NCBI GenBank assembly: GCA_003645495.1
Contig: QNFK01000010.1
Location: 1-15,071 of the forward strand
DNA length: 15,071 bases
DNA from: Gammaproteobacteria bacterium
GTDB taxonomy: Bacteria; Pseudomonadota; Gammaproteobacteria; Steroidobacterales; Woeseiaceae
Reading direction: 5' to 3'
A program made the translations under genes and the position numbers. Position 1 is the stretch's first letter; each line of letters opens with the position of its first letter. This document shows positions 1 to 5,623 of the stretch, piece by piece. The notes under the pieces are model-generated. The model was not told the DNA's origin. It did no database searches and saw only the letters and a list, made by a program, of their open reading frames with translations.

Positions 1-548
1 ATTAGTGTCAGCGGCAAAATGTTCTTGCCTTCTTTCAGACTGGTCATCCAGGTAATCTCGCGCTGCCCCTGAAAACCCATCACCTCAATGCCCTCCGGCA
101 AAGTGACGGTCATGGTTGCATCGGTAAGCGGTGTCGCGGATGAGAAAACCAGGTTTACAGTGCGCGGTTCTTCAATGACCATTGCAATTGAGGCAATCGA
201 AGGTTCACTGAACTCCGGTGTTTCAAAAATCGTGCCGCTAACTATCCACAGCACCAGGGCCGCAGCCATCGCACCACCGAACCCCGTCATTACCCAACGG
301 TTACGCTGGCGTCGTGTGCCGCTCTGTGCCGCTTTGGCAAGTGCGCGGTCAAAAAAGGCGGCATCAGGTTGCGGCATGCTGGAATCTCCGTATTCTTTCA
401 GGCTCGCTCGCAGATGTCGCTCGCGGTCCAGGATCTCCTGACAATCGGCACATTGTGCCGTGTGCTCGTCTAGCGAATGCATATCGGCAACATCCAGTTG
501 CGCGTCTACATAGTCGTCGAGTTTTTCGTTTATCAGGTTACAAGTCAT
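1..548 (-). CDS. Anti-sigma factor with N-terminal zinc finger, one TM segment (3' end beyond window)
   Basis: Translating the minus strand from the ATG at 548 gives 182 residues with no stop before the left edge, so the C-terminus is missing. Residues 29-36 read HTAQCADC, the H-x3-C-x2-C pattern of zf-HC2/ZAS anti-sigma domains; such domains bind and hold an ECF sigma factor in the cytoplasm. A basic stretch (RRQRNR, 79-84) precedes one hydrophobic segment at about 86-106, giving an N-in topology. The visible outer part (about 110-182) is rich in alternating polar and hydrophobic residues and looks like a beta-sandwich sensor; I do not recognise its family. The gene starts 29 bases after the stop of the sigma-factor gene, so they are almost certainly one operon and cognate partners. 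The signal sensed cannot be told from sequence. Confidence 0.85.
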   Translation of the reverse strand, partial: MTCNLINEKLDDYVDAQLDVADMHSLDEHTAQCADCQEILDRERHLRASLKEYGDSSMPQPDAAFFDRALAKAAQSGTRRQRNRWVMTGFGGAMAAALVLWIVSGTIFETPEFSEPSIASIAMVIEEPRTVNLVFSSATPLTDATMTVTLPEGIEVMGFQGQREITWMTSLKEGKNILPLTL

Positions 549-577
549 GGTTTTCTTCCTGTTACCTAGTTACACGC

Positions 578-1129
578 TCAGAGGCTGGAAATGGTTCCGT
601 CCGCACTAAGAATCTCGCGCAGGCGTGCCCTCGCGCGGTGCAGGCGGGATTTGATTGTGCCCACCGGATCACCTGTAATCTCTTGAATTTCCGAGAGTTT
701 ATAGCCTTCGCTGTCGTGCAAAAGTACCACCAGGCGATGATCGTCGCTGAGGCTGTCCAGCGCTCGCTGCAACTGCATTATGTTATCTAAGCGCTCTACA
801 TCACGCACCGGATCGAGTTTTCCAGGCAACGATTCGAGGCTTTTTTCCGGCAGTTGATCCTCACTGACGCTGACCAACCGCTGCCGCGCATAACGCCGTC
901 GGCCGTCGATGAAATGGTTGTACATGACCCGGCATAGCCATGCCCCAGGTTCCTCGAGCTCAACCAGGTCGTCGATGCGGGCGAAAACCTTGGTAAGCAC
1001 ATCCTGAAACAGGTCCTCCGCTTCAGGTTTAACGCCTGTGAGCCTGAATGCAAACCGGTACAGGCGATCGAGATGCGGCCGCAACAAAGCATCGAAACTG
1101 GCCCGCTGATGTTGATCGACAGAAGTCAT
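578..1129 (-). CDS. ECF-type RNA polymerase sigma factor (sigma-70 family)
   Basis: The 183-residue product has the usual ECF layout. Region 2 spans about residues 13-80 and includes AEDLFQDVLTKVF, the core-binding and -10 recognition helices. A linker follows, then region 4 at about 118-175 with a helix-turn-helix in GYKLSEIQEITGDPVGTIKSR and the typical LHRARARLRE end. It should direct core polymerase to a small regulon, normally including its own promoter, and be held inactive by the anti-sigma factor encoded just downstream. The ATG at 1129 is the only reasonable start: an in-frame TGA lies about 30 bases upstream with no ATG, GTG or TTG between. There is no Shine-Dalgarno sequence before it, only a GC-rich octamer. 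The subgroup and regulon are not identifiable here. Confidence 0.93.
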   Translation of the reverse strand: MTSVDQHQRASFDALLRPHLDRLYRFAFRLTGVKPEAEDLFQDVLTKVFARIDDLVELEEPGAWLCRVMYNHFIDGRRRYARQRLVSVSEDQLPEKSLESLPGKLDPVRDVERLDNIMQLQRALDSLSDDHRLVVLLHDSEGYKLSEIQEITGDPVGTIKSRLHRARARLREILSADGTISSL

Positions 1130-1137
1130 GCCGGCCG

Positions 1138-1165
1138 AGTGTAGTCGCGGTGCGTCATTTCACAA
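1138..1165 (-). promoter_or_regulatory. Candidate promoter of the sigma/anti-sigma operon, nearly leaderless
   Basis: On the minus strand TTGTGA (1165-1160) and TACACT (1143-1138) are separated by 16 bases. Each matches 4 of 6 bases of the sigma-70 -35 and -10 consensus. The -10 ends only 8 bases before the ATG at 1129, so a start site at normal distance would fall at or just before the start codon. This fits the missing Shine-Dalgarno. It is a pattern match only; an ECF-type autoregulated promoter further upstream is equally possible. Confidence 0.3.
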
Positions 1166-1296
1166 GGATCATCGCCCAAAAATGAGAACTGCAAAACGAA
1201 AACCAAGGTCGCGGTGAAGACCAACCAAAAAATTGCGCTGCCGACAATCGTCGCGAATTCTGCCTACCAAAAACCCGAAAACCGTAGAAACCTATC

Positions 1297-1320
1297 GTAG
1301 GAGCCCGTCCCGACGGGCGA
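1297..1320 (+). repeat. REP-like palindrome, plus orientation
   Basis: It begins with GTAGGAG and continues into a 7-bp stem GCCCGTC/GACGGGC (1303-1309 and 1312-1318) with a two-base loop. It differs by one base from the reverse complement of 1420-1443. A conserved GTAG at the 5' end followed by a GC-rich imperfect hairpin is the hallmark of bacterial REP elements handled by RAYT transposases. No RAYT gene is in the window. Confidence 0.75.
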
Positions 1321-1343
1321 CAAACATTGCAACGCAATGTTTG
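1321..1343. repeat. Perfect 10-bp hairpin directly after the REP copy
   Basis: CAAACATTGC (1321-1330) and GCAATGTTTG (1334-1343) are exact reverse complements around a three-base loop. The hairpin abuts the REP element at 1320. It is AT-richer than the REP stems and unrelated to them. No T-run follows on either strand, so it is not an obvious terminator; it could be an operator or an RNA-stabilising stem. Confidence 0.7.
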
Positions 1344-1370
1344 CAAAACAACAACCGACCACACCCGCAT

Positions 1371-1445
1371 GAAAATGGCACCTGTCCGGCGACAGGTGAT
1401 GATCAAAGTTCAGCGCAATTCGCCCGTCAGGACGGGCTCCTACAG
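1371..1445. repeat. 75-base direct repeat, copy 1, containing a minus-oriented REP (1420-1443)
   Basis: This block from GAAAATGGCACCTG to CTCCTACAG recurs at 1484-1558 without gaps; I count 8 differences in 75 positions. It starts with a perfect palindrome, CACCTGTC/GACAGGTG around CGGC (1379-1398), and ends with a REP-like stem GCCCGTC/GACGGGC (1422-1437) and a reversed GTAGGAG head. The copies are 113 bases apart start to start. Confidence 0.8.
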
Positions 1446-1483
1446 CTCTTATCGAGATTGTGCCAGACAGCTGCCACCCGTAA

Positions 1484-1558
1484 GAAAATGGCACCTGTCG
1501 GGCGAAAGATGATGATCAAAATTTAGCGTATTTCGCCCGTCAGGACGGACTCCTACAG
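1484..1558. repeat. 75-base direct repeat, copy 2, containing a minus-oriented REP (1533-1556)
   Basis: Second copy of the unit at 1371-1445. Here the first palindrome has decayed (GACAGGTG has become GAAAGATG) and one pair of the REP stem is lost, while the GTAGGAG-type head is kept apart from one flanking change. This suggests copy 1 is the better preserved one. Confidence 0.8.
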
Positions 1559-1583
1559 AGACCCTGCCAAACCGTCGCCCGTC

Positions 1584-2483
1584 CTAAACCCCCAGCCGAA
1601 TAATGTAGTAATGATCAATCAACAACGCCACAAACAAAATCATCAAATAATTAATAGAAAACCGAAACACCACCATCGGCAATTCAAGACCATCGTCTTT
1701 CTTAAGCTGTATTGCATAAGCCAGAAACCTGCCACCAAGCACAAGTGCCGTACCCAGGTATATAAGCCCACTCATCCCGGACAGATAAGGCAATATCGTG
1801 ACCAGCACCAGCAGTATCGTGTACAGCAAAATGTACTGCCGCGTGAATTCATTGCCGTGCGTAACCGGCAACATGGGCACGCCAACTTTTTCATAGTCTT
1901 CTTTCCGGGCAATCGCGAGCGCCCAGAAATGTGGCGGCGTCCAGATGAAAACGATCAGGAATAACAACAATGCATCGCTGTGTATTTCACCTGTGACCGC
2001 GGTCCAGCCAAGCACTGGCGGTGCGGCACCGGCAGCGCCACCGATGACAATGTTCTGCGGTGTCGCGTGTTTGAGGTACACGGTATAAATTACTGCGTAA
2101 CCGATCAGCGAGGCGAAGGTCAGCAGGGCGGTTAACGGGTTCACCAGCAACCAGAGCATCAGCATCGATAAAACACACAGGACCACCGCAAAGGTCAGTG
2201 CATGGGTTTGTGTCAGTTTGCCCTGCGGCAAGGGACGATTGTGCGTACGGGACATCTTGCTATCGATGCGTGAGTCCAGTACGTGATTGACCACCGCCGC
2301 AGAGGAGGCGGCAAGACCGATACCCAGCGTGCCAAATAACAATGGGACAGCGCCTGGCCAGCCCGGGACCGCCAGCAACATGCCGACAACCGCAGTAAAC
2401 ACGATCAGTATGACGACCCTTGGCTTGGTCAGCTCATAATAATCACGCCACCCGGCGGTTTCCTGCATGACGCTTACGTTCAA
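1584..2483 (-). CDS. ctaB: Heme O synthase (protoheme IX farnesyltransferase)
   Basis: A UbiA-superfamily prenyltransferase of the inner membrane that adds a farnesyl group to heme b to make heme O, the precursor of heme A used by the oxidase encoded upstream. Residues 66-84 carry the signature N66-x3-D70-x3-D74 followed by MSRTHNRP, the first aspartate-rich (Mg-pyrophosphate) motif of CyoE/CtaB. The rest is a chain of about eight to nine hydrophobic segments; 299 residues is normal for the family. It is the last gene of the oxidase row, 3 bases after the stop of the SCO-like gene. The start is ambiguous: TTG at 2483 has AGGT six bases upstream and the tight operon spacing; an in-frame ATG at 2468 would give 294 residues and has a poorer ribosome site. 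Confidence 0.95.
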   Translation of the reverse strand: MNVSVMQETAGWRDYYELTKPRVVILIVFTAVVGMLLAVPGWPGAVPLLFGTLGIGLAASSAAVVNHVLDSRIDSKMSRTHNRPLPQGKLTQTHALTFAVVLCVLSMLMLWLLVNPLTALLTFASLIGYAVIYTVYLKHATPQNIVIGGAAGAAPPVLGWTAVTGEIHSDALLLFLIVFIWTPPHFWALAIARKEDYEKVGVPMLPVTHGNEFTRQYILLYTILLVLVTILPYLSGMSGLIYLGTALVLGGRFLAYAIQLKKDDGLELPMVVFRFSINYLMILFVALLIDHYYIIRLGV

Positions 2484-2486
2484 TAT

Positions 2487-3062
2487 CTAACCTATACGGG
2501 ATAATTTCAGAAGGTGCTTAATGTCCTCCACCATTTCGCCAGGCAGAAGCTCGGGTGAGAAATACATAACCAGGTTGCCAAGCGGGTCTATTAAATAGAT
2601 GCCCCCGGGCGTTTGTCCTGCTGGACGTTTAACGCCAAGCAAATTCTCGAGATCCTTGTCTGCTATCGTTACCAGACCTTCGTGTTGCTCCTTGAGGAAC
2701 ACTTTATCCGGCGCTGATTCACCGTGCAAGAATACACGAGTCACGCGGCTCATTTCGTTGCCGAGCATCTGGCGTGACTGGCGCAGACGATAGAGTGCCT
2801 CCTGGCAGTCTTTCTCGCAGGGTGCGCTGTGCACATAGAGCATGAGCCATTGGTTGTCTGCCAGAGGTACAACGGGAGACGCTGGCAGTTGATCTTCAAT
2901 ATTGACAATCGGTTGGAGGATAGTGCCGAAGTTGGTGCCAACTTCGGGTTGCCAACTATCACTCTTGTACATCCACGTAGCGAGTAACAGCGGTGCGCCG
3001 AAAGCCAGGGCGACCAGTGCCAGCTGCATTTTGCCGCTACTCCTGTTGCCGTTACCAGCCAT
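2487..3062 (-). CDS. Membrane-anchored SCO-related thioredoxin-like protein of the oxidase cluster
   Basis: The 191-residue product has one N-terminal anchor (about 15-31) and a thioredoxin-like domain facing the periplasm. C82-EKD-C86 is a CxxxC pair as in SCO/SenC copper chaperones, and GGIYLIDPLGNLVMYF (about 153-168) matches the late strand-turn of that fold. The histidine that completes the SCO copper site, expected shortly before IYLIDP, is absent: the local residues are RPAGQTPGG. It may therefore act as a thiol-disulfide reductant for Cu(A) assembly rather than a copper carrier; that is inference. Its ATG overlaps the SURF1 stop by one base (TGATG), so the two are coupled. Pseudomonas cox clusters carry an uncharacterised gene at the same place. 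Confidence 0.8.
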   Translation of the reverse strand: MAGNGNRSSGKMQLALVALAFGAPLLLATWMYKSDSWQPEVGTNFGTILQPIVNIEDQLPASPVVPLADNQWLMLYVHSAPCEKDCQEALYRLRQSRQMLGNEMSRVTRVFLHGESAPDKVFLKEQHEGLVTIADKDLENLLGVKRPAGQTPGGIYLIDPLGNLVMYFSPELLPGEMVEDIKHLLKLSRIG

Positions 3063-3823
3063 CAGCTTTGCTCATCCTGTTGCCGGTCATTGTCATCCGG
3101 CCGCTGCTTCTTACGATAATTCCAGATAAGAATAACAAGAATTGCCAGCGCCATGACAAACCACTGGAAGGCATAACCATAGTGCATCATCGGACCGCTT
3201 TGCGGTGGTTGCCAGCGACGTACGAAACCATCGTCGGCATCCGGACTTAATAACAGGACGAACGGCAGCAGCTCGGAGCCGAGCTCTTTCGCCAGTTCGT
3301 CAAGCGTTGGATAAACCGCCACCCTGGGCCAGTCCTTGCTGCCCTCGAAGGCCTCGCCCGGTCGAATGCCGACTCTGGGCAGCCGTCCAACGCGCCCGCG
3401 TACCGAAATGAACTCCTCGGTGACACTGACATCAGGCAGCGCGTTTAGTTGTGATTTCCCGACCCAGCCACGATTCACGATCAGCAAGGGCGCATCAGGT
3501 GCATGTCTAAAAGCCGATACGACGTAGTAGCCGACCCGCCCGTTTACAACAATGTTATCGATCAGTACTTGCTGATCATTGCGAAACAGGCCGAGCAATT
3601 CCAGGCGCTGGAATATTTCCACGGGCATGTCGTTTTTCAGACGCGAGTACGGAGCGTCCTCCTCGAAAAGCGCTACCAGATCGTTTTTCTGCTGCGCCCG
3701 ATCAAGTTGCCAGAACCCCAGCCAGCTGAAAAGGACAATGAAAATAAGGCCTGCCAGCGGCGGTAACCAGCGCTTGAAGGACTCACTCTTTATTATGTTT
3801 TCGATCACGATATACTCGCGCAC
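3062..3823 (-). CDS. SURF1 family cytochrome oxidase biogenesis protein
   Basis: SURF1/Shy1 proteins help place heme a into subunit I of aa3 oxidases. The 253-residue product shows the family plan: a first TM segment at about 19-38 ending in FSWLGFWQLDRAQQK, a periplasmic domain with NRGWVGKSQ and GRVGRLPR, and a second TM segment at about 220-236 within HYGYAFQWFVMALAI. The tail is very polar (RPDDNDRQQDEQS). The start is GTG at 3823 with no clear Shine-Dalgarno; another in-frame GTG at 3808 is possible, and no ATG precedes the first TM segment. Only 23 bases separate it from the divergent twin-TM gene, so transcription either starts inside that gene or reads through it from coxC. Confidence 0.92.
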   Translation of the reverse strand: MREYIVIENIIKSESFKRWLPPLAGLIFIVLFSWLGFWQLDRAQQKNDLVALFEEDAPYSRLKNDMPVEIFQRLELLGLFRNDQQVLIDNIVVNGRVGYYVVSAFRHAPDAPLLIVNRGWVGKSQLNALPDVSVTEEFISVRGRVGRLPRVGIRPGEAFEGSKDWPRVAVYPTLDELAKELGSELLPFVLLLSPDADDGFVRRWQPPQSGPMMHYGYAFQWFVMALAILVILIWNYRKKQRPDDNDRQQDEQS

Positions 3824-3846
3824 CGGATACAGCGAAAATCGCCACG

Positions 3847-4044
3847 ATGAAATTAGTATTGATCATTCTGTTGCTTGCCATTGTAGCCAGCCTGGCTTCA
3901 GGACTGTGGTTCCTGGCCAAAGATGACCAGGGCGGAACCCGTGTTCTCACGGCGCTCAAGATTCGTGTGGCGTTATCAGCGCTGCTGATCGGTTTTCTTA
4001 TATTTGGTTATTACCAGGGCTGGATATCACCGAATATCGGCTAA
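3847..4044 (+). CDS. Small twin-transmembrane protein (DUF2909-like)
   Basis: The 65-residue product has two hydrophobic segments, at about 3-23 and 40-57, joined by a charged loop (AKDDQGGTRVLTALKIR). This matches the plan of the DUF2909 'twin transmembrane protein' family encoded next to cytochrome oxidase subunit III and SURF1 in many gammaproteobacteria. Its function is unknown; the location suggests a role in oxidase assembly or stability. It is the only plus-strand gene in the oxidase block. It diverges from SURF1 with 23 bases between them and converges on coxC with 15 bases between the stops, so any transcript running from coxC to SURF1 is antisense to it. Confidence 0.85.
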   Translation: MKLVLIILLLAIVASLASGLWFLAKDDQGGTRVLTALKIRVALSALLIGFLIFGYYQGWISPNIG

Positions 4045-4059
4045 TCAGCCCGGCCGATC

Positions 4060-4926
4060 CTACATCCAATACACAAAGACATACAAAGCTACCCACACAA
4101 CGTCTACAAAATGACAGTACCACGCCACGGCTTCAAAGGCGAAATGTTTGTCCGGCGTAAAGTGACCTTTGAGCACCCTGAACCAGATGATGGTGAGCAT
4201 GATGGCGCCGATGGTGACGTGCATACCGTGGAAGCCGGTCAACATGAAAAACGTCGACCCATAAATTCCTGATCCCAGCGTCAGGTTCATGTGCTGATAG
4301 GCCTCGATGTACTCTTCAGCCTGTAGAAACACAAATATGAATCCAAGGACAAATGTTGCTCCGAGGAACACCTTAACCAGTGAACGATGGCCCTTGAGTA
4401 ACGCATGATGCGCGATCGTTAGCGTTACGCTACTTGAGAGGAGCAATACCGTATTGATCAATGGCAGGCCAAAAGGCCCCATGGGTTCAAAATCCCCGCC
4501 AATATTGCCGGGGCCATTGGTCGGCCAGGTGCTCTCAAAGCCGTCCCACAACATCAGATTGGTAAAGAAGTTGTTGCTCTCGCCGCCGAGCCAGGGAATA
4601 GCCATATTGCGAGCATAGAAAAGAGCGCCAAAAAACGCTGAGAAGAACATCACCTCGGAAAATATGAACCAGAACATCCCCATGCGAAAAGACATGCCAA
4701 CCTGGGTGTTAAAGCGCCCGCTCTCACTTTCGCCGATGACTTCGCCGAACCAGCCAACCAGCATGAAAATGATGATCGCAAAACCGGCCAGCATGACCCA
4801 GAAGCCGGTATCGCCACCATTTAGCCAGACGGACACGCCGACCATCAGGAATAGCAGGCCGGCTGAGCCGACTATTGGCCAGTGACTGCCGTGCGGGACG
4901 TAATATTTTTCTTCAGCGTGTGACAT
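4060..4926 (-). CDS. coxC: Cytochrome c oxidase subunit III
   Basis: A 288-residue integral membrane protein with seven predicted helices. It stabilises subunit I and sustains proton uptake in aa3 oxidases. Family marks are FWFIFSEVMFF with the conserved membrane glutamate E91, FGLPLINTVLLLSSSVT (152-168), the HH pair after it (173-174), FMLTGFHGMHVTIG (227-240) and the C-terminal AVAWYCHFVDVVWVALYVFVYW. The loop between helices 2 and 3 (NNFFTNLMLWDG and following) is long, as in many proteobacterial versions. The ATG at 4926 lies within the end of ctaG (14-base overlap), implying translational coupling. Confidence 0.97.
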   Translation of the reverse strand: MSHAEEKYYVPHGSHWPIVGSAGLLFLMVGVSVWLNGGDTGFWVMLAGFAIIIFMLVGWFGEVIGESESGRFNTQVGMSFRMGMFWFIFSEVMFFSAFFGALFYARNMAIPWLGGESNNFFTNLMLWDGFESTWPTNGPGNIGGDFEPMGPFGLPLINTVLLLSSSVTLTIAHHALLKGHRSLVKVFLGATFVLGFIFVFLQAEEYIEAYQHMNLTLGSGIYGSTFFMLTGFHGMHVTIGAIMLTIIWFRVLKGHFTPDKHFAFEAVAWYCHFVDVVWVALYVFVYWM

Positions 4927-5500
4927 GACTGGTTCCGTGTTCTACCGCAGAATTATCTGTAATCCTGGCAGTATCAAAAAATGTATAGGAAAGCGTGATC
5001 GTATCGATGTAATCGGGAAGGTCAGAATCGACGATAAACCGGACTGGCATTTCTTTTTCTTCGCCCGGCGCAAATTCCTGCGACGTGAAACAAAAGCACT
5101 CAAGCTTACGGAAATGCTTCGCTGCAATTTGCGGCGCGACACTAGGTACTGCCTGTGCAATTTTTACTTCGTCAGTCAGATTGCGCGCAATAAAGATTGC
5201 CTCGTACATGCCACCCGGATGGACCGTCATTTCTTTAACCTGGGAATGAAACTCCCAGGGGGCGTACTGGTTTACCGTCGTTACAAACTCGAGATTGATC
5301 TCACGATCCTGCTCTACCTCGGTTGCTACTTCGGTTGCTGCAATACTATTGGTCTTGCCACCAAGCCCGGTAATTTCGCAAAACGCATCGTATATAGGCA
5401 CCAGCAAGAAGCCGAAACCAAACATGGCCACGGCTAAAAACACCAGGCGCCCGGCAAGCGACTTGCTGTCATCATTTTTTGGTTGTTTTGTATCACGCAT
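4913..5500 (-). CDS. ctaG: Cytochrome c oxidase assembly protein CtaG/Cox11 (Cu(B) chaperone)
   Basis: A 195-residue single-pass membrane protein that delivers copper to the Cu(B) site of subunit I. A cytoplasmic start (1-17) and TM helix (about 18-35) lead into the conserved VPIYDAFCEITGLGGKT with C41. The periplasmic immunoglobulin-like domain holds the motif from VPSVAP to KLECFCF, where C135 and C137 are the copper-binding pair. The C-terminus, LSYTFFDT, is typical. The ATG at 5500 follows the small membrane-peptide gene by 6 bases, and its own end overlaps coxC by 14 bases. Confidence 0.96.
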   Translation of the reverse strand: MRDTKQPKNDDSKSLAGRLVFLAVAMFGFGFLLVPIYDAFCEITGLGGKTNSIAATEVATEVEQDREINLEFVTTVNQYAPWEFHSQVKEMTVHPGGMYEAIFIARNLTDEVKIAQAVPSVAPQIAAKHFRKLECFCFTSQEFAPGEEKEMPVRFIVDSDLPDYIDTITLSYTFFDTARITDNSAVEHGTSHVTR

Positions 5501-5506
5501 GGCTGG

Positions 5507-5623
5507 TTACGCTCTCGACACGCCCATCAAAATAAAGCCCAGGTAAAACGCAAGCGCAACAACAGTCAATATCAGCAACGTCTTACGGATGCCCTTTTTC
5601 TGCTGTAGATCGTCCTGACTCAC
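5507..5623 (-). CDS. 38-residue membrane peptide, likely cytochrome oxidase small assembly protein
   Basis: It is too short for usual gene calling but well supported by position. A GTG at 5623 overlaps the coxA stop by four bases (GTGA), and the frame stays open to TAA at 5507, just 6 bases before ctaG. The product has a polar start (SQDDLQQKKGIRK, N-in by positive charges), one TM helix (LLILTVVALAFYLGFILMG) and a short basic end. Peptides of this shape in the same slot are annotated in other proteobacteria as cytochrome oxidase small assembly proteins, of poorly known function. The overlap implies it is translated together with coxA. Confidence 0.72.
   Translation of the reverse strand: MSQDDLQQKKGIRKTLLILTVVALAFYLGFILMGVSRA

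Larger units (their letters stand above)
1130..1583. other. 454-base gene-free stretch with REP-like palindromes between ctaB and the sigma factor gene
   Basis: No convincing coding frame lies here; the short open frames come from the repeats. From right to left, the way ctaB is transcribed, it holds a partial REP arm at 1575-1584, REP-like palindromes at 1533-1556 and 1420-1443, an 8-bp hairpin at 1379-1398, a 10-bp hairpin at 1321-1343 and an inverted REP copy at 1297-1320. None is followed by a clear T-run on the minus strand, so I do not call an intrinsic terminator. The part at 1144-1296 shows nothing beyond a possible sigma-operon promoter. Confidence 0.8.

Noticed and set aside
1233..1526. 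Open frames of 60-100 codons in the ctaB-sigma spacer on both strands
   Set aside because: They follow the palindromes and direct repeats, are rich in Arg, Pro and Gln, and have no ribosome site or family resemblance.
1371..1558. Possible CRISPR-like array
   Set aside because: Only two 75-base copies with 11 percent divergence and a 38-base gap, no regular spacers and no cas genes; a REP-type explanation fits better.
4036..4058. Stem ATCGGC/GCCGAT between the convergent stops of the twin-TM gene and coxC as a bidirectional terminator
   Set aside because: Only 6 bp with an 11-base loop and no T-run on either side; too weak to call.
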